A DNA stretch of 52,258 nt. Source: Promethearchaeota archaeon Loki_b32 (GTDB lineage: Archaea; Asgardarchaeota; Lokiarchaeia; Sigyniarchaeales; SOKP01). The stretch is taken from positions 1-52,258 of the forward strand of contig NJBH01000029.1 of assembly GCA_005223125.1 (NCBI GenBank), written 5' to 3'. The translations under genes were made by a program, and so were the position numbers. The notes under the pieces are model-generated. The model did no database searches and had not been told where the DNA came from. It saw only the letters and a list, made by a program, of their open reading frames with translations. Shown here one piece after another: positions 8,194-17,330 of the stretch; the first letter of the stretch is position 1, and each line of letters opens with the position of its first letter.

Positions 8194-8910
8194 TTATAAC
8201 TCTAAAGCTTCAATTAATGTATCAATATTTTCTCCAGTTTTAGCACTTGTAGTTATTACTTTTATATCTGGGTTGAAACCACATGCATCTTTTATCATTT
8301 TATCAATATTAGTTCCTAATCTCTCTAGAAGATCTATCTTGTTAATGACTGCAATATCAGACATTTTAAAAAGCATCGGATGTTTTTCAATTACCCATTC
8401 ACCCTCAGTAATCGATACAACAGTAATTCTTTTATCAGTCCCTAGCTTAAAATCAGAAGGACAAATTAAATTACCTACATTTTCCACAAAAATTAGATCA
8501 AAATCGAATAAGTCTTTATTTTTAATAACTTGGTTAATGTGATAAGCATTTAATGCACATTCACGTCCTGTATTTATTTGTACTGTTTCAGCATTATGTT
8601 TTTCAATTCTATCAGCGTCTACTCTAGTTGTAATATCACCACATATTACTAGGATTCGATATTTTTTTGATAATTTTTCAGTTATTTTTTCCAAAATAGC
8701 TGTTTTTCCAGCGCCTATTGCCCCCACAATATCTATAGATTTAATTCCTCTTTTATTTAACTCATCATTTATTTGTGCTGCTAGTAAATCATTATCTTTT
8801 TCGACTTCTTTCTTTGTATCTATAACAAGATCTCTTATTTCATCCCTCGCTAAATTAATACTCTCTAATTCTTTGATCCGTTGAATTTCCTGTTTTCTCT
8901 TTTCTGACAT
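8194..8910 (-). CDS. hypB: HypB-like nickel-insertion GTPase, altered metal site
   Basis: The protein has the HypB GTPase frame: P-loop GAIGAGKT (residues 63-70), GDITTRVDADRI (about 91-102), VENVGNLICP (about 142-151), NKID and TSAKTG. HypB proteins deliver nickel to hydrogenase maturation using a Cys-His pair in a CHLDA motif plus a later Cys. Here the motif reads CALNA (Cys118, Ala119), so the His is missing, while the later Cys150 is kept. Nickel handling may therefore be changed. No hypA or other hydrogenase gene lies in the window. The beta-helix gene follows directly. The family is clear; the role in hydrogenase maturation is inferred. Confidence 0.8.
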   Translation of the reverse strand: MSEKRKQEIQRIKELESINLARDEIRDLVIDTKKEVEKDNDLLAAQINDELNKRGIKSIDIVGAIGAGKTAILEKITEKLSKKYRILVICGDITTRVDADRIEKHNAETVQINTGRECALNAYHINQVIKNKDLFDFDLIFVENVGNLICPSDFKLGTDKRITVVSITEGEWVIEKHPMLFKMSDIAVINKIDLLERLGTNIDKMIKDACGFNPDIKVITTSAKTGENIDTLIEALEL

Positions 8911-8975
8911 ATGTAATATAAAATAAAAAATAATACTATAAGGATTACTTTTTTAAATTAAGAATCAGAAAAAAA

Positions 8976-9818
8976 TTATTTGTTTTTATAATTATAGAAT
9001 CCTTTTCTAGTTTTTACACCTAATTCCCCTCTATCCACCTTTTCTTTAAGAAGATCTGGTGGTTTATCGTCTGAGAGTCCACTATTCTTGAAATATGACA
9101 TTTCTATATCATAAATCACATCTAACCCAATTCGGTCCATAAATCCAAAAGGACCATAATTATTTGTGATAAAATATTGGCAAAAAATAGGCCATGCTTT
9201 ATCGACAGTTTCAAGATCAGCATTTCCCTCCGCCCAGATCTTTAGACAGTCTTTTTTAATAGCTCTCCATATTCTATTAAGAACAAAACCATAACACTCT
9301 TTTTTAACCTCCAGAGGTGTAACTTCAATACTTTCTACCCATGTCTTCCCTTTCTGGAACGTAGTATCACTAGTTTGAGTTCCCCGCATGATATCCGCCA
9401 ACGGCATTGTAAAAAGGTTGTAGAAATGAATATTCATTACTTTATCTTTCCGTTTAACAACATCTTCTAATTTTGAAATCGGAATGGAAGAACTATTAGT
9501 GGCAATTATAGCATGGGATGGTGCTAATTTATCAATTTGTGAAAATATTTCTCTTTTCAACTCTAGTTTCTCTGGAACTGTCTCAATGATTAAATCTGCA
9601 TTTTTTACCACTTCAGAAATATTATCATAGACCTTAATATCAATTTTGATTTTTTTCTTATCAGTTTTCTTCTTTACATCATTAATAAATTCCTCTAATC
9701 CTTTAGAACTTACATCAAAAACATTTATATTATATCCATATAAAGCAGATTTCTCAATAATTTGTCGACCCATATATCCTGCTCCAATTATAGATATAGT
9801 AGTAATTTTATCACTCAC
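8976..9818 (-). CDS. 3-hydroxyacyl-CoA dehydrogenase, NAD-binding type
   Basis: A 280-residue member of the 3-hydroxyacyl-CoA dehydrogenase family, usual length for the single-function enzyme. The Rossmann motif IGAGYMG is near the N-terminus (about residues 11-17), followed by IETVPEKLELKREIF, the catalytic region MNIHFYNLFTMPLADIMRG, then the C-terminal domain with GFVLNRIWRAIKKDCLKIW and a GPFGFMDRIGLDV segment. It oxidises a 3-hydroxyacyl-CoA with NAD, or an analogous hydroxy acid. In an amino-acid fermenter it could interconvert acetoacetyl-CoA and 3-hydroxybutyryl-CoA, but the gene is 13 kb away from the lysine island. It is upstream of the HypB-like gene on the same strand, 65 bases apart. 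Confidence 0.85.
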   Translation of the reverse strand: MSDKITTISIIGAGYMGRQIIEKSALYGYNINVFDVSSKGLEEFINDVKKKTDKKKIKIDIKVYDNISEVVKNADLIIETVPEKLELKREIFSQIDKLAPSHAIIATNSSSIPISKLEDVVKRKDKVMNIHFYNLFTMPLADIMRGTQTSDTTFQKGKTWVESIEVTPLEVKKECYGFVLNRIWRAIKKDCLKIWAEGNADLETVDKAWPIFCQYFITNNYGPFGFMDRIGLDVIYDIEMSYFKNSGLSDDKPPDLLKEKVDRGELGVKTRKGFYNYKNK

Positions 9819-9906
9819 ATAATCACCTTAAATTCAAAAATTAATTATTTATAATTTTTTATCTATGATAGAAAAGATTTTGTTATGATTATTAATAAAT
9901 TTTTAA

Positions 9907-10890
9907 TCAGTCTTTATTACTAATAACAATATTTTTGAGAGTTTCTAAAAAGAAATCATTTTCTTTTTTAGAACCTATAGTTACTCTGAAATATTCTGAA
10001 CCTAATTGATTTGATGCATCATAAACTAATACTCCCAATTCTGCTAGCTTTTCAGAAATGCCTTGTAATTCGGTTTTCATAAGTATAAAATTCGTATAAC
10101 TTGGATACACAACAACCCCTAATTCTAAAACAAAATCAATAATTCTTCTTTTTTCAGTTTCAACTTCATTAATGTAATCTGTCATATAATTCTGATGCAT
10201 TAAAGCTTTTATCCCTGCAATCACACTAGGATAAGGTAACATAATTTCTAGTCCCTGGAACTTTTTACATATTAAATCTCCAGCAATTAAATATCCAATT
10301 CCAGATCCTGCTAATCCAAAAGATTTGCTTAATGTTCTTAATATCGCGAGATTAGGATATTTATTTATTAATTTAACATAACTGACTTTAGAGAATTCAA
10401 AATACGCCTCATCAATCAATAAGATTGCATTTTTATGTTCTAAGATAGTTTCAATATCATCTTGAGTCAATATCAAACTTCCTGTTGGATTATTGGGGTT
10501 ATCAAACACTAATAAGGATGGTTTTTTCAATTCATGATGTAAAGGCTCTAAAGAAATTTTGAAATCCGGTTCACTTAATTTGATTTTCAACGATGCAGAA
10601 TCAGCATTTTGAGCTGAATTATTTATAATAACAAATGTAGGCTCAGCAATTATTATTTTTCTATTATTTGAAAAGAGGAACATAAATTCTTTAATTAAAA
10701 GATCTGAACCTGTACTTAAAACTATTGCCTCGGATGGAACCTTAGCATAAAGAGATAATAGATTCATTAAAGTATCCACTTCTTTTTGTGGGGTATAACG
10801 ATTAATTAGATTGATACACTCTTTAACTGAATGAATTATTTCTTTCGGAGGTGCTTTATACATCTCATTCATATTTAATTTTATCTTCAT
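9907..10890 (-). CDS. HisC-like class I/II aminotransferase
   Basis: The 327-residue PLP enzyme resembles histidinol-phosphate aminotransferase and threonine-phosphate decarboxylase: LSTGSDLLI near residue 58, the DNPNNPTGSL signature, LLIDEAYFEF, and the PLP lysine in LRTLSKSFGLAGSGIGYL. It is somewhat shorter than typical HisC (about 350). No other histidine genes are nearby, so histidine synthesis, cobalamin side-chain synthesis or another amino-acid role are all possible; the window does use corrinoid enzymes. The gene is first in a minus-strand run with the dehydrogenase and HypB-like genes. Confidence 0.8.
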   Translation of the reverse strand: MKIKLNMNEMYKAPPKEIIHSVKECINLINRYTPQKEVDTLMNLLSLYAKVPSEAIVLSTGSDLLIKEFMFLFSNNRKIIIAEPTFVIINNSAQNADSASLKIKLSEPDFKISLEPLHHELKKPSLLVFDNPNNPTGSLILTQDDIETILEHKNAILLIDEAYFEFSKVSYVKLINKYPNLAILRTLSKSFGLAGSGIGYLIAGDLICKKFQGLEIMLPYPSVIAGIKALMHQNYMTDYINEVETEKRRIIDFVLELGVVVYPSYTNFILMKTELQGISEKLAELGVLVYDASNQLGSEYFRVTIGSKKENDFFLETLKNIVISNKD

Positions 10891-11066
10891 AATTTTAAAA
10901 CCAAGGAATTGTAAATAAAATGATAAAGATGGAAAATTCTATTCATAGTATACTCAATTAAGATAATTGAGATCTTGAATTAAAAATGTTTTTTTATTGA
11001 ATCTACCTTTAATATCTAATAATCTAGAATATTTTTTAATCAATATCATAATGGGGATATATTAAG

Positions 11067-12353
11067 ATGCCTACTTGGTATGAATCTCAGGTAATTAAAG
11101 ACCTAATGCCAATTTTGGGAGCGAGAGCAGTAAGAGGAATAGAAACTAATTTTTTCTTATCAAGAATATATACAGGTAAATCTGCTCTACTAAAAGTTGC
11201 ACGATATTTAGAGGCAGGTATTAACAAGGAGAAAAGAAGAGCCTTAATAATTACTGATTCATTTACTAAAAAATTTGTTAAAAATATAGAAGAATACCTT
11301 AAATTAATCGATATGAATTATAAAGTTTGGTCAGGTGTTTTACCAGAAGTCCCTTTCCCAACCATAGATGAAGGAGCAAAAGTTTGTGAAGAATATAACC
11401 CAAAAATATTAATTGCCATTGGAGGAGGTAGCGTGATGGATACAGCTAAAATGATTTTGGTAAAATATGAAAAACCTGAGCAAAATCTTTTTATGATTTT
11501 ACCTAGCATCGGTGCGGCTCTCGGACTACGCAAAAAAATAAAGTATTTAATCGCGATTCCAACTACAGCAGGAACAGGATCTGAAGTTGCTACAGCTGCT
11601 TTAATAACTGATACTTCGAGAGATCCTCCAAAAAAAATAGAAGTTGTTCATGAGGAATTATTGGCTGATATTACTATATTAGATCCAGAGTTCATTAAAG
11701 ATTTGCCGCCATTTTTAACAATGGCTACAGGTTTGGATGCATTAGCACACGCAATGGGATCATTTACTACAAATTGGGGCAATCCTTATTTTGATGCTAC
11801 AAATAAAGCTACAATTCAAGAAATCATAAAATATCTACCTCGTTCTTATAAATATGGTGGAAGAGATATGGAAGCTAGAAGTCATATGCAGGTAGCTTCA
11901 ACATTAGCTGCATTTGGATCATATGGAAATCAAGCTCCGGGGATAAATCATGCTTTAGGCCATAGTTTTGGTAAGATTTTTAGTATCCATCATGGTATTG
12001 CTGTTAGCTTGTTCTTATCGTATGGCATAACTTTTAAAGCGAAAGTTACTGAAAGATGGATGCAATTATGCCCTATTTTTGGTCTGACATTGGAAAATAA
12101 AAGTAGAGATGAATCGTTAAAAGAGTTTATTCATTCACTTAAAAATTTCATCCATTCAGTTGATGGCCCGACTTGTGTTAAGGATATCAAAGAACCAAAA
12201 ATAAGTAAAGAAGAATATTTCGGAAAAATTGATAAATTAGCTGACTACGCCATGAATGATGCTGTGACGTTAACATCCTATCGTCCTATTAATGAAGAAC
12301 TATATAGGAAAATATTTGAATATGCTTGGGATGGAGAGTTTATTGATTTTTAA
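11067..12353 (+). CDS. Iron-containing (group III) alcohol dehydrogenase
   Basis: The 428-residue protein has the iron-ADH order: an N-terminal nucleotide-binding half with GGGSVMDTAK and IPTTAGTGSEV, then a helical metal-binding half with GLDALAHAMGSF (Asp and His ligands), INHALGHSFGKIFSIHHG (two further His ligands). It interconverts an alcohol and an aldehyde with NAD(P)H. The next gene, a tungsten aldehyde oxidoreductase, begins 21 bases downstream on the same strand, so the two probably form an alcohol-aldehyde-acid module. The protein is slightly longer than the usual 380-400 residues because of extra sequence at about residues 140-165. Confidence 0.9.
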   Translation: MPTWYESQVIKDLMPILGARAVRGIETNFFLSRIYTGKSALLKVARYLEAGINKEKRRALIITDSFTKKFVKNIEEYLKLIDMNYKVWSGVLPEVPFPTIDEGAKVCEEYNPKILIAIGGGSVMDTAKMILVKYEKPEQNLFMILPSIGAALGLRKKIKYLIAIPTTAGTGSEVATAALITDTSRDPPKKIEVVHEELLADITILDPEFIKDLPPFLTMATGLDALAHAMGSFTTNWGNPYFDATNKATIQEIIKYLPRSYKYGGRDMEARSHMQVASTLAAFGSYGNQAPGINHALGHSFGKIFSIHHGIAVSLFLSYGITFKAKVTERWMQLCPIFGLTLENKSRDESLKEFIHSLKNFIHSVDGPTCVKDIKEPKISKEEYFGKIDKLADYAMNDAVTLTSYRPINEELYRKIFEYAWDGEFIDF

Positions 12354-12374
12354 TTAGAAATTCGATGATAAAAG

Positions 12375-14255
12375 ATGAGTAAAAATTTATTAGGTTATAA
12401 TGGAAAAATTGCGTATATTGATTTAAATCGTCAAAAAGTTGATGTAAAAGAGCTAGATCCTCAGATAGCGAGAGATTATCTTGGAGGAACAGGATTAAGT
12501 GCTAAATTAACGTATGATTTGTTATTAAGTGAGGATTATGAAGTACTGAAAGAAAATCCTCTTTCAGAGAAAAATCCTTTAATTTTTGCTACTGGACCGG
12601 TAACAGGAACAATAAGACCTTCTTCTGGAAGATATTCTGTAACAGGTATTTCACCTCTTACTAGAATTTGGGGAGAAGGAACATCAGGGGGTTTTTTCTG
12701 TATTTCACTAAGGAATAGTGGATATGATGCGATTGTAATTGTCGGTAAATCTAAAGATCCTATCTATTTGTATGTTCATGAGCAAACAATTGAATTTAAA
12801 GATGCAAGTAAGTTATGGGGAAAAGATACTTATGAAACACAGTCAATTATTAAAACTGAACTAAATAATGAAAGAGTTAGAGTTGCTACCATAGGAATTG
12901 GGGGAGAAAATTTAGTAAAATACGCAGGGATTATTAATGATGAAGGGAGAGCTATTGGAAGATGTGGATTAGGAACTTTAATGGCTTCTAAAAAATTAAA
13001 AGCAATTGCTATTCACGGAACTGAAAAAGTGAAAATAGTGGATACCATCGTTGGTAAAGAATTAATAAAGCAAGCAGAGGAAGCAAAAAAAGGGAATCTT
13101 CTTAAATCAACAACACCACTCTTATATTCATTATATGGAACAAACTGTTATCTTGATATTGGAATGGCACTTGGAGATACTCCAGCGTACTATTTTACCG
13201 ATACAGAATTTCCCGCTGAAAAATTAACAGGAAAAACTCTAAGAGAAGAATATCCTGTTTTAGACTATGGTTGCGCGGGCTGTACTATAAGATGTGGTAA
13301 ACAAACGATTATCGAGGATAATGGCAAAGAAATAATAGTTGATGGTCCTGAATATGAAACTGTAGCTGCATTTGGTCCTTTATGCGGTGTCTTTGACTCT
13401 AAGGATGTAATTTTAGCAAACCATTTATGCAATATTTATGGAATTGACACAATCTCATGTGGAGTGTGTATTGCTTTTTTAATATACTTAGTTGAAAATA
13501 ACAAAGGAAGTACAAAAATAAAAGAATTATTAGATGACGTTAATATTGAGGATATTAAATGGGGTAATGGTAAGCTAATTTTAAAACTAATTACTAAAAT
13601 TATAAGGCGAGAAGGTATAGGAGATTTATTAGCCGAGGGTGTACGAATCATTGCTGAAAAGTTAGGTGTTGATCCAGAGTTAGCCGCTCATGTAAAAGGT
13701 TTAGAAATGCCTATGCACGATCCAAGAGCATTTGCGGGACAAGCTTTAAGTTATATGACTTGTTATTTAGGAGCAAATCACCAGAAATGTGATTGGTATA
13801 GTGTAGAAATAACAACTACTTCATTTCCAGGTTTTCGTGTGAAAATTGGTAAAAAAAGAACATCAATCAAGGGGAGAGAAAAAGGAGTTATTGCTCTACA
13901 AGATATAAGGGCTATAGATGATTCTGCTGTTAATTGTGCATTTGTCAGTCCCACCTTAGATCATATCATTGGCCATATAAACGCTTCTACAGGTTTTAAT
14001 TATAACAAAAAATCAATTATGGAAGTCGGGGAACGGATTAACAACCTTAAAAGATTAATTAATTGTAAATTAGGAATTACGAGAGAAGATGATAAATTAC
14101 CTGGAATATTAAAACAAGAGTTAAAAACAGGTAAAACAATTCATGTTAAATTAGATTTAGAAGAAAATTTAAAAACTTATTATAAACGAAGAGGATGGGA
14201 TTGGGAAACTGGCAAACCTTCTGAAGAGAAATTAAAAGAACTTAACATAATTTGA
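12375..14255 (+). CDS. aor: Tungsten aldehyde:ferredoxin oxidoreductase (AOR family)
   Basis: The 626-residue protein is full length for the AOR family, which uses a tungsten-bispyranopterin and a 4Fe-4S cluster to oxidise aldehydes to acids with ferredoxin as acceptor. Seen: N-terminal YLGGTGLSAKL, pterin-binding ATGPVTGT and SGRYSVTGISPLTRIWGEGTSGGFF, GRCGLGTLMASKKLKAI, and the cluster ligands Cys300, Cys303 and Cys307 (CAGCTIRC), followed by the cofactor region DGPEYETVAAFGPLCGVFD. Pairing with an iron alcohol dehydrogenase directly upstream suggests removal of aldehydes made in amino-acid fermentation. It is cytoplasmic and oxygen-sensitive, consistent with an anaerobe. Confidence 0.9.
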   Translation: MSKNLLGYNGKIAYIDLNRQKVDVKELDPQIARDYLGGTGLSAKLTYDLLLSEDYEVLKENPLSEKNPLIFATGPVTGTIRPSSGRYSVTGISPLTRIWGEGTSGGFFCISLRNSGYDAIVIVGKSKDPIYLYVHEQTIEFKDASKLWGKDTYETQSIIKTELNNERVRVATIGIGGENLVKYAGIINDEGRAIGRCGLGTLMASKKLKAIAIHGTEKVKIVDTIVGKELIKQAEEAKKGNLLKSTTPLLYSLYGTNCYLDIGMALGDTPAYYFTDTEFPAEKLTGKTLREEYPVLDYGCAGCTIRCGKQTIIEDNGKEIIVDGPEYETVAAFGPLCGVFDSKDVILANHLCNIYGIDTISCGVCIAFLIYLVENNKGSTKIKELLDDVNIEDIKWGNGKLILKLITKIIRREGIGDLLAEGVRIIAEKLGVDPELAAHVKGLEMPMHDPRAFAGQALSYMTCYLGANHQKCDWYSVEITTTSFPGFRVKIGKKRTSIKGREKGVIALQDIRAIDDSAVNCAFVSPTLDHIIGHINASTGFNYNKKSIMEVGERINNLKRLINCKLGITREDDKLPGILKQELKTGKTIHVKLDLEENLKTYYKRRGWDWETGKPSEEKLKELNII

Positions 14256-14298
14256 GATTTTTATATTTTTTACAATCATTATAAGATTAGTAATAAAA

Positions 14299-15423
14299 TT
14301 ATTCTATTTTAACTATTAATTCTTCTTTATATCCAGTTATAACTTTTCCAAATCCTATTAACATTTTATCAATTTCAATATTACCAGTATCAACCCTTAA
14401 ACATACTAGTTCCCTCATTTTATCTGTAGTTGCAATAATTTTTATATTGTTTTTTCCAACTTTTCTTAAAACTCTTGGAGTGATCTGTTTATTACCACGT
14501 CCAAAAATAAAACCTTGCCCTCCAACAGGAGAAATAATAATAATTGTCTTTTTATACTTATTTAATAATTCAAGAATAGCTTTTTCATTTAAATCCCTTC
14601 CAATAATTTTATTATCATAAATTGCATCAATTCCTAGAAGAGTTTTAGGTAAATTCAGATTGTCAGTAATTGTTTTTATCGTAGTGCCTGGTCCTAATAA
14701 ATATAAGATATTATCTTCCATATTTTCAATCATAAATTGAGCAATGTCTTGTTTATTTTCTTCAATTGTTCTCCCAGATCCACTACCAGTTTTTCCTGAT
14801 TGTATTAAATTTAAGACTTTGGGTACTTTGAGATATCCATAAAGTTTTGCTTGTAATATATCCTTGCGAAATAGATCCTCATTAATATCAAGAACTTCTT
14901 TTTCTTGAGTTTCAATAGTTCCTTCAATAAACTTATCAATGATTTCGGCAGCAGCTCTAGGATTAATAGCAAACACTGAACTAAACATTTTTACTCCTGC
15001 GGGTAATGCAACTACAGGCTTCTCTAACCCTATTGAATCAAAAATATCTCGTGCAGTTCCATCACCACCACAAAAAATGATTAGATCAATACTTTTTTCA
15101 ACCATTTGCTTTGCAATTCTCTTAGTATCCTCTTTTGTAGTCTCTGTACCAATTTCTCCTATGATTTCAAAATCTATACCCAGATCTTTGACAATGTCAG
15201 CTCCCATCTTACCTGGTGCAACTATTAAGATAATTTTTTCTTTATTTTTTACATTTAACAATAATTCATTTGCTCGGATAGGAGTCACTTGTGTAGCACC
15301 CATTTTTATTGCTTTTTTGTAAATGTCTCCATCTGTTCCTTTAAGTCCTACACTACCACCCATTCCCGCAATAGGATTTACAATTAAACCGATTTTTTTT
15401 TTATAGTTATGTTTAGTTTTCAA
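14299..15423 (-). CDS. ATP-NAD/AcoX kinase family protein
   Basis: The 374-residue protein starts with GLIVNPIAGMGGSVGLKGTDG and carries the kinase motif FCGGDGTARDIFD (GGDGT) at about residues 118-130, then ALPAGVKMFSSVFAINPRAA. This is the ATP-NAD kinase-like family related to AcoX, distinct from the shorter NAD kinase NadK. It is thought to phosphorylate NAD or another diol with ATP. It is convergent with the AOR gene (43 bases apart) and stands alone. Family is clear; the substrate is inferred. Confidence 0.85.
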   Translation of the reverse strand: MKTKHNYKKKIGLIVNPIAGMGGSVGLKGTDGDIYKKAIKMGATQVTPIRANELLLNVKNKEKIILIVAPGKMGADIVKDLGIDFEIIGEIGTETTKEDTKRIAKQMVEKSIDLIIFCGGDGTARDIFDSIGLEKPVVALPAGVKMFSSVFAINPRAAAEIIDKFIEGTIETQEKEVLDINEDLFRKDILQAKLYGYLKVPKVLNLIQSGKTGSGSGRTIEENKQDIAQFMIENMEDNILYLLGPGTTIKTITDNLNLPKTLLGIDAIYDNKIIGRDLNEKAILELLNKYKKTIIIISPVGGQGFIFGRGNKQITPRVLRKVGKNNIKIIATTDKMRELVCLRVDTGNIEIDKMLIGFGKVITGYKEELIVKIE

Positions 15424-15542
15424 TTTTGGGGTTCATTCCTAATATTCTAACACTGAATCAATTAAATAGAAATTCTAATATTTATTAAAATATATTCATT
15501 TTGAACAATTAAACCTTTTAATTTTACACATTTTAAGCATCA

Positions 15543-16184
15543 ATGGAATATTGGAATAATAGATACTCAGATAAAGGAAATATCTGGGGAACCGAGCCTA
15601 GTATAACAGCAATTTACGCCCTTAAATTGTTTAAAAAGTATGATATTATAAAGATTCTAATCCCCGGTGCGGGTTACGGACGACATACAAGGTTCTTTTC
15701 AAAAAACAACTATGAAGTAACTGGTATTGAAATTTCTGAAATAGCACTGAATCTAGCAAAAGAATTTGATTCGAAATCTAAATTAATATTAGGTTCAGTG
15801 TTAGATATGCCTTTTAATAATGACACTTATGATGCTATATTTTGTTATAATGTTTTACACTTATTACTTAGTAACCAACGAATCTTATTCATAGAAAAAT
15901 GTTATAAGCAGCTAAAAGAATCAGGTTTCGTATTTTTTTCAGTATTTTCTGAACAAGAAAATAGTTTTGGGAAGGGTACTAAAATTGAGGAGAATACTTT
16001 CGAAAGTAAACCATATAGACCTACTCATTATTTCACAAAAGAGGATCTGTTGAAACATTTTAATTCTTATACAGTAATTGAAACTAATATTATTAAGGAA
16101 AAAGAAAATCATGTTGACCTTGGACCACATACTCACAAATTAAGATATATCTTTGCAAAAAAAAGGAAGAATGTTAAAATTTAA
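15543..16184 (+). CDS. Class I SAM-dependent methyltransferase (TPMT/TehB-like)
   Basis: The 213-residue protein opens with MEYWNNRYSDKGNIWGTEPS, a start seen in TehB- and thiopurine-like methyltransferases, followed by motif I ILIPGAGYGRHTRFF (about residues 38-52), VTGIEISEIAL and the motif IV DAIFCYNVLHLL. The C-terminal segment (RPTHYFTKEDLLKHF) also matches this subgroup, which methylates small thiols or metalloids. It ends exactly where the convergent methyltransferase gene ends. The substrate is not known. Confidence 0.82.
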   Translation: MEYWNNRYSDKGNIWGTEPSITAIYALKLFKKYDIIKILIPGAGYGRHTRFFSKNNYEVTGIEISEIALNLAKEFDSKSKLILGSVLDMPFNNDTYDAIFCYNVLHLLLSNQRILFIEKCYKQLKESGFVFFSVFSEQENSFGKGTKIEENTFESKPYRPTHYFTKEDLLKHFNSYTVIETNIIKEKENHVDLGPHTHKLRYIFAKKRKNVKI

Positions 16185-17330
16185 TTACATTTTAGGTATT
16201 GGATATTTTCCAAATTTATTGATTGTTTTTAGAATTGTTGGCACAAACTTTAACATATGCTGAAATGATGGAAAGCCTTCTGAAATGCCCATTAAGAAAT
16301 TATCTCCAGGTGCGGCATCATTTAACATCTCTATTGTTTTAACTCGGACAGCTTTTGGACCTTGCATACTGACAGGTTCTGGGAAATTTGCCCAAATAAC
16401 TTTATCCTTCCATAATTTCTTTGCTTCTGTAATAGTTAAATCGCCAACAGGGGGATGTGTAAAACTTTCTATTACATCTATATGTGTTTTTGCGATAAGT
16501 TCAGCAAGATGTTTTAGTGTACCGTCCATGTGAACAATATAAATCTTATCATGTTTATGAAGAATATCGGCAGCTTCATTATAAAAGGGAACATTATATT
16601 TTTCGAATAATTTTGGACTTGTGATTAAACTAGTAACATTATCTGGTGCCCAAATAACTTCTGCTGGAGATTCCGCTGCGATCTTGTAAATTTCAAGTTG
16701 TTTTTTGTAAATAGCTCGATAGAGATCATCGAATTCTTTTTGATGCATATAATAATCTAAAGCTAATTTTTTCGGTCCCATTAACATAATAAGTGATTGT
16801 AAAGGCGACTTCGGGACAAGACTATCAACAATACCAAAATTACCTAATATCATTTGTAGTTCTTTTATATCATCATAGTAGGGAGTATATTCAGCATCTT
16901 CTATAAGATATTTAATAACCTCATAATCCTTAAAATCTTTAATAAAATATCCATCTTCTTGGAACCAAGGGAGCTGAACCGACATATCTAAACCTTTAAC
17001 TGATGCCTTGAAAGTGGCTTCTCCTACAGGTGTGCTTAATTTTCCTAAGATATCGTGAGGTCCTTCCATTGCTATAAGAATATCTGCTGGAGACCAAGAA
17101 GTACGATTTCCATACTGATGAGTAATATCCATCGTAGCATTGGGGCAATTTACTTTATGTGTCTGAGTGACCAAGGGTGCGTGGAGACATAATCCTTTGT
17201 CTAATAGTTTGCGCCATGGTTCATAAACCGCAAGTCCCGCTAATTGAAGTGTTTCGAAATATATAGAAAATGGTATTATATCTGGCGCCTCTCGATGAAG
17301 GACTGCTAATATTCTATCTTTATTATTCAC
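16185..17330 (-). CDS. UroD/MtaA-family corrinoid methyltransferase
   Basis: A uroporphyrinogen decarboxylase-fold protein of the MtaA/CmuA type, which moves methyl groups between a corrinoid protein and a thiol or pterin. Its TIM-barrel strands include PFSIYFETLQLAG, EVIWAPDNVTS and VIWANFPEPVSMQGP. Known MtaA enzymes bind zinc with a HxC motif; here it reads HMDG with Asp for Cys. The zinc site may thus be altered. The GTG at 17330 overlaps the stop of the upstream corrinoid gene (GTGA), with GAGGTG nine bases before it. This start is preferred over a GTG at 17342. The gene is translationally coupled to the corrinoid protein. Confidence 0.8.
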   Translation of the reverse strand: MNNKDRILAVLHREAPDIIPFSIYFETLQLAGLAVYEPWRKLLDKGLCLHAPLVTQTHKVNCPNATMDITHQYGNRTSWSPADILIAMEGPHDILGKLSTPVGEATFKASVKGLDMSVQLPWFQEDGYFIKDFKDYEVIKYLIEDAEYTPYYDDIKELQMILGNFGIVDSLVPKSPLQSLIMLMGPKKLALDYYMHQKEFDDLYRAIYKKQLEIYKIAAESPAEVIWAPDNVTSLITSPKLFEKYNVPFYNEAADILHKHDKIYIVHMDGTLKHLAELIAKTHIDVIESFTHPPVGDLTITEAKKLWKDKVIWANFPEPVSMQGPKAVRVKTIEMLNDAAPGDNFLMGISEGFPSFQHMLKFVPTILKTINKFGKYPIPKM

